A DNA stretch of 6,610 nucleotides from Candidatus Cloacimonadota bacterium (lineage in GTDB: Bacteria > Cloacimonadota > Cloacimonadia > Cloacimonadales > Cloacimonadaceae). The position numbers and the translations under genes are program-made. The stretch is from positions 1 to 6,610 of the forward strand of contig JAQUHL010000117.1 of NCBI GenBank assembly GCA_028683635.1, written 5' to 3'. The notes below the pieces were generated by a model. The model had not been told where the DNA came from. It saw nothing but the letters and a program-made list of their open reading frames with translations, and searched no databases. This document shows, one piece after another, positions 5,148-6,610 of the stretch (the first letter of the stretch is position 1; each line of letters opens with the position of its first letter).

Positions 5148-6610
5148 GACGGCACCTATTTCTATGGCGCTGCCAATGGTACAACCATATACCAGCTTGA
5201 TCTTACCAACAACGTGATGGTGGGAACGATCACTTCACCTGTTGCCACCCGGGCAATCGCCTATGATCCTGATCAGGATGCTTTCTGGGTGGGTAACAAC
5301 TGGGCTGCAGACCTCAGATTGGTCAATCGCTCTGGCGTCCAAATCGCAGCTCTCACTCCGGCTGTAGGCAGCATTGGCGGTATGTCCTATGATAACGTAT
5401 CCGGTCCCACTCCCACATTGTGGCTGAATACCCAGACTGGATCAGCTCTTTCTCCCAACCAGTGGCATCAAATCGATATCACCACAGGTGCAATTCTGCA
5501 AAGCTACGATATGGCAGCCTCCTCTATTGCTCCGATCAATGATCAAGCCAGTGCAGGTGGAGCATTTATTTCCACGGATCTGGTTCCCGGTTTTGCCACT
5601 CTTATGGGTATGATGCAGAACTACAAAATCTACGGCCTGGAGCTTTGCCCCACGGCGAATTGGGCTGAGCCCAATCCACGCCGGGGAACAATTCCAGCAG
5701 GAGAATCTGCTCAGATTCAGGTAACCTTTGATGGAATCAACACCCCTCCCGGTGAATACAATGGAAATCTGGTGATTGCCAATAATGCAGGTGCTCCAGT
5801 AAACGTCGATCTTACTTTTACAGTAGAAGGCGAATGGCTTCCTGTATTCCAGATTGCACCTGAAACCTGGAACTACAACGAAGTGGAATTGCTCAATCCT
5901 TCAACCAAGCAGTTCATAATCACCAACACAGGCGGTGGAAGCCTCACCATTGGCGCAGGCGGTATCTATCTTAGCGATAACGCCGAGGGTAACTTCATCC
6001 TCGATGCTCCTGGTTTACCTGTTACCCTTGCCCATAATGAAACCTACACTCTGAGCGTTGGCTTCACACCTGTCACCACCGGAGCCAAGACGGCTACCCT
6101 GAATATTGTGGATAACCTCCGCGTAACTAATACTGTCGCTCTCCAGGGAACAGGCGTTGAAGAACCGATTGGTCAGGTCGTGGGTCTGACAGCCACACCC
6201 GTTGCCAACGAAGATATCCAGCTTAACTGGTCTACCGTTTACGGCTTCGATGGAGAACCTGGCTGGGTTCATTATGATGACGGCTCAAACGTTGACGGGA
6301 TCGGAACCGGTGCTGCTGCCACATTCAACGTTGCAGCAAAGTATGTAACAGATCTGCTGGCTCCTTATACAGGGATGCAGCTTACCAAGATCAACTTCTT
6401 CCCCTTATCTGCTAATACGAACTACACAATGCGGGTATGGACAGGCAGCAATGGCAGCCTTGCCCCCACTACTATGGTTCATGAACAGGCCGTTACCCCG
6501 GTTGTCGGACAATGGAACGAAGTAACTCTTACCACCCCGATTCCAATTACCGGAACAGAAGCCATCTGGTTTGGTTACTATTGCGATGTGCTCGCTGTGG
6601 ATCCTCTGAA
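5148..6610 (+). pseudogene. In-frame distal part of the interrupted surface protein (runs off window)
   Basis: Starting right after the TAG, the frame of the upstream gene continues for 487 codons without a stop to the window end. Numbering through the stop as codon 1318, it completes the beta-propeller (to about 1483; blade motifs AYDP at 1356-1359 and SYDN at 1398-1401). It then gives a BACON-like linker domain (1486-1546, GTIPAGESAQIQVTFD), an ASH-like domain (1548-1655, ending LQGTGV), a fibronectin-III-like start (1658-1690, LNWS) and a beta domain starting GWVHYDDG (1691 onward). The first possible starts are GTG 5214 and ATG 5217, with no Shine-Dalgarno and no signal peptide, so independent expression as an exported protein is unlikely. 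Codon use and domain style match the upstream part. Expected C-terminal anchor or type IX sorting domain lies outside the window and cannot be confirmed. Confidence 0.85.

Noticed and set aside
5100..5190. Frameshift as the cause of the interruption
   Set aside because: The same frame continues on both sides of TAG with matching blade motifs and spacing, so no indel is needed.

Overview
The window looks like a piece of a chromosome from an uncultivated member of the FCB group (Fibrobacterota-Chlorobiota-Bacteroidota), most likely Candidatus Cloacimonadota. That assignment is from recalled family resemblance only. It rests on one very long, signal-peptide-bearing, beta-rich surface protein built from cleaved-adhesin-like, choice-of-anchor-D (ASH/HYDIN-like), fibronectin-III-like and propeller modules, plus a repeat-rich intergenic region upstream. 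No RNA gene, CRISPR array or transposase gene is visible.

Layout: 1-1193 holds no convincing gene. 1-259 is a tandem array of an 83-bp unit (three copies plus a 10-bp stub, pattern A-B-A'). 261-385 is a second repeat element: two 25/26-bp direct repeats flank two back-to-back perfect hairpins that share a competing third pairing. 401-426 and 486-505 are small repeats. 555-627 is a perfect inverted repeat with 36-bp arms and a 1-nt spacer, internally built on an 11-bp period. A sigma70-like promoter candidate lies at 757-784. It is followed by an unusually long untranslated stretch with several hairpins, then a strong Shine-Dalgarno at 1180-1185.

1194-6610 is one continuous reading frame, on the plus strand, interrupted by a single in-frame TAG at 5145-5147. 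The first part (1317 codons) has the signal peptide and about nine domains. The frame stays open for a further 487 codons to the window edge, with no other stop and no independent signal peptide or ribosome-binding site. The TAG falls in the second blade of a beta-propeller, at a position that is Tyr in two of the other three blades, so TGG>TAG or TAT/TAC>TAG is the natural explanation. The gene is therefore either a recent pseudogene, a readthrough or recoding case, or a sequencing error. If the frame is intact in relatives, the product would be an exported adhesin or structural surface protein of more than 1800 residues, whose C-terminal sorting or anchor region lies beyond the window.

The most unusual items are the amber interruption, the 73-bp near-perfect palindrome with its helically phased 11-bp motif, and the twin hairpins with mutually exclusive pairing.
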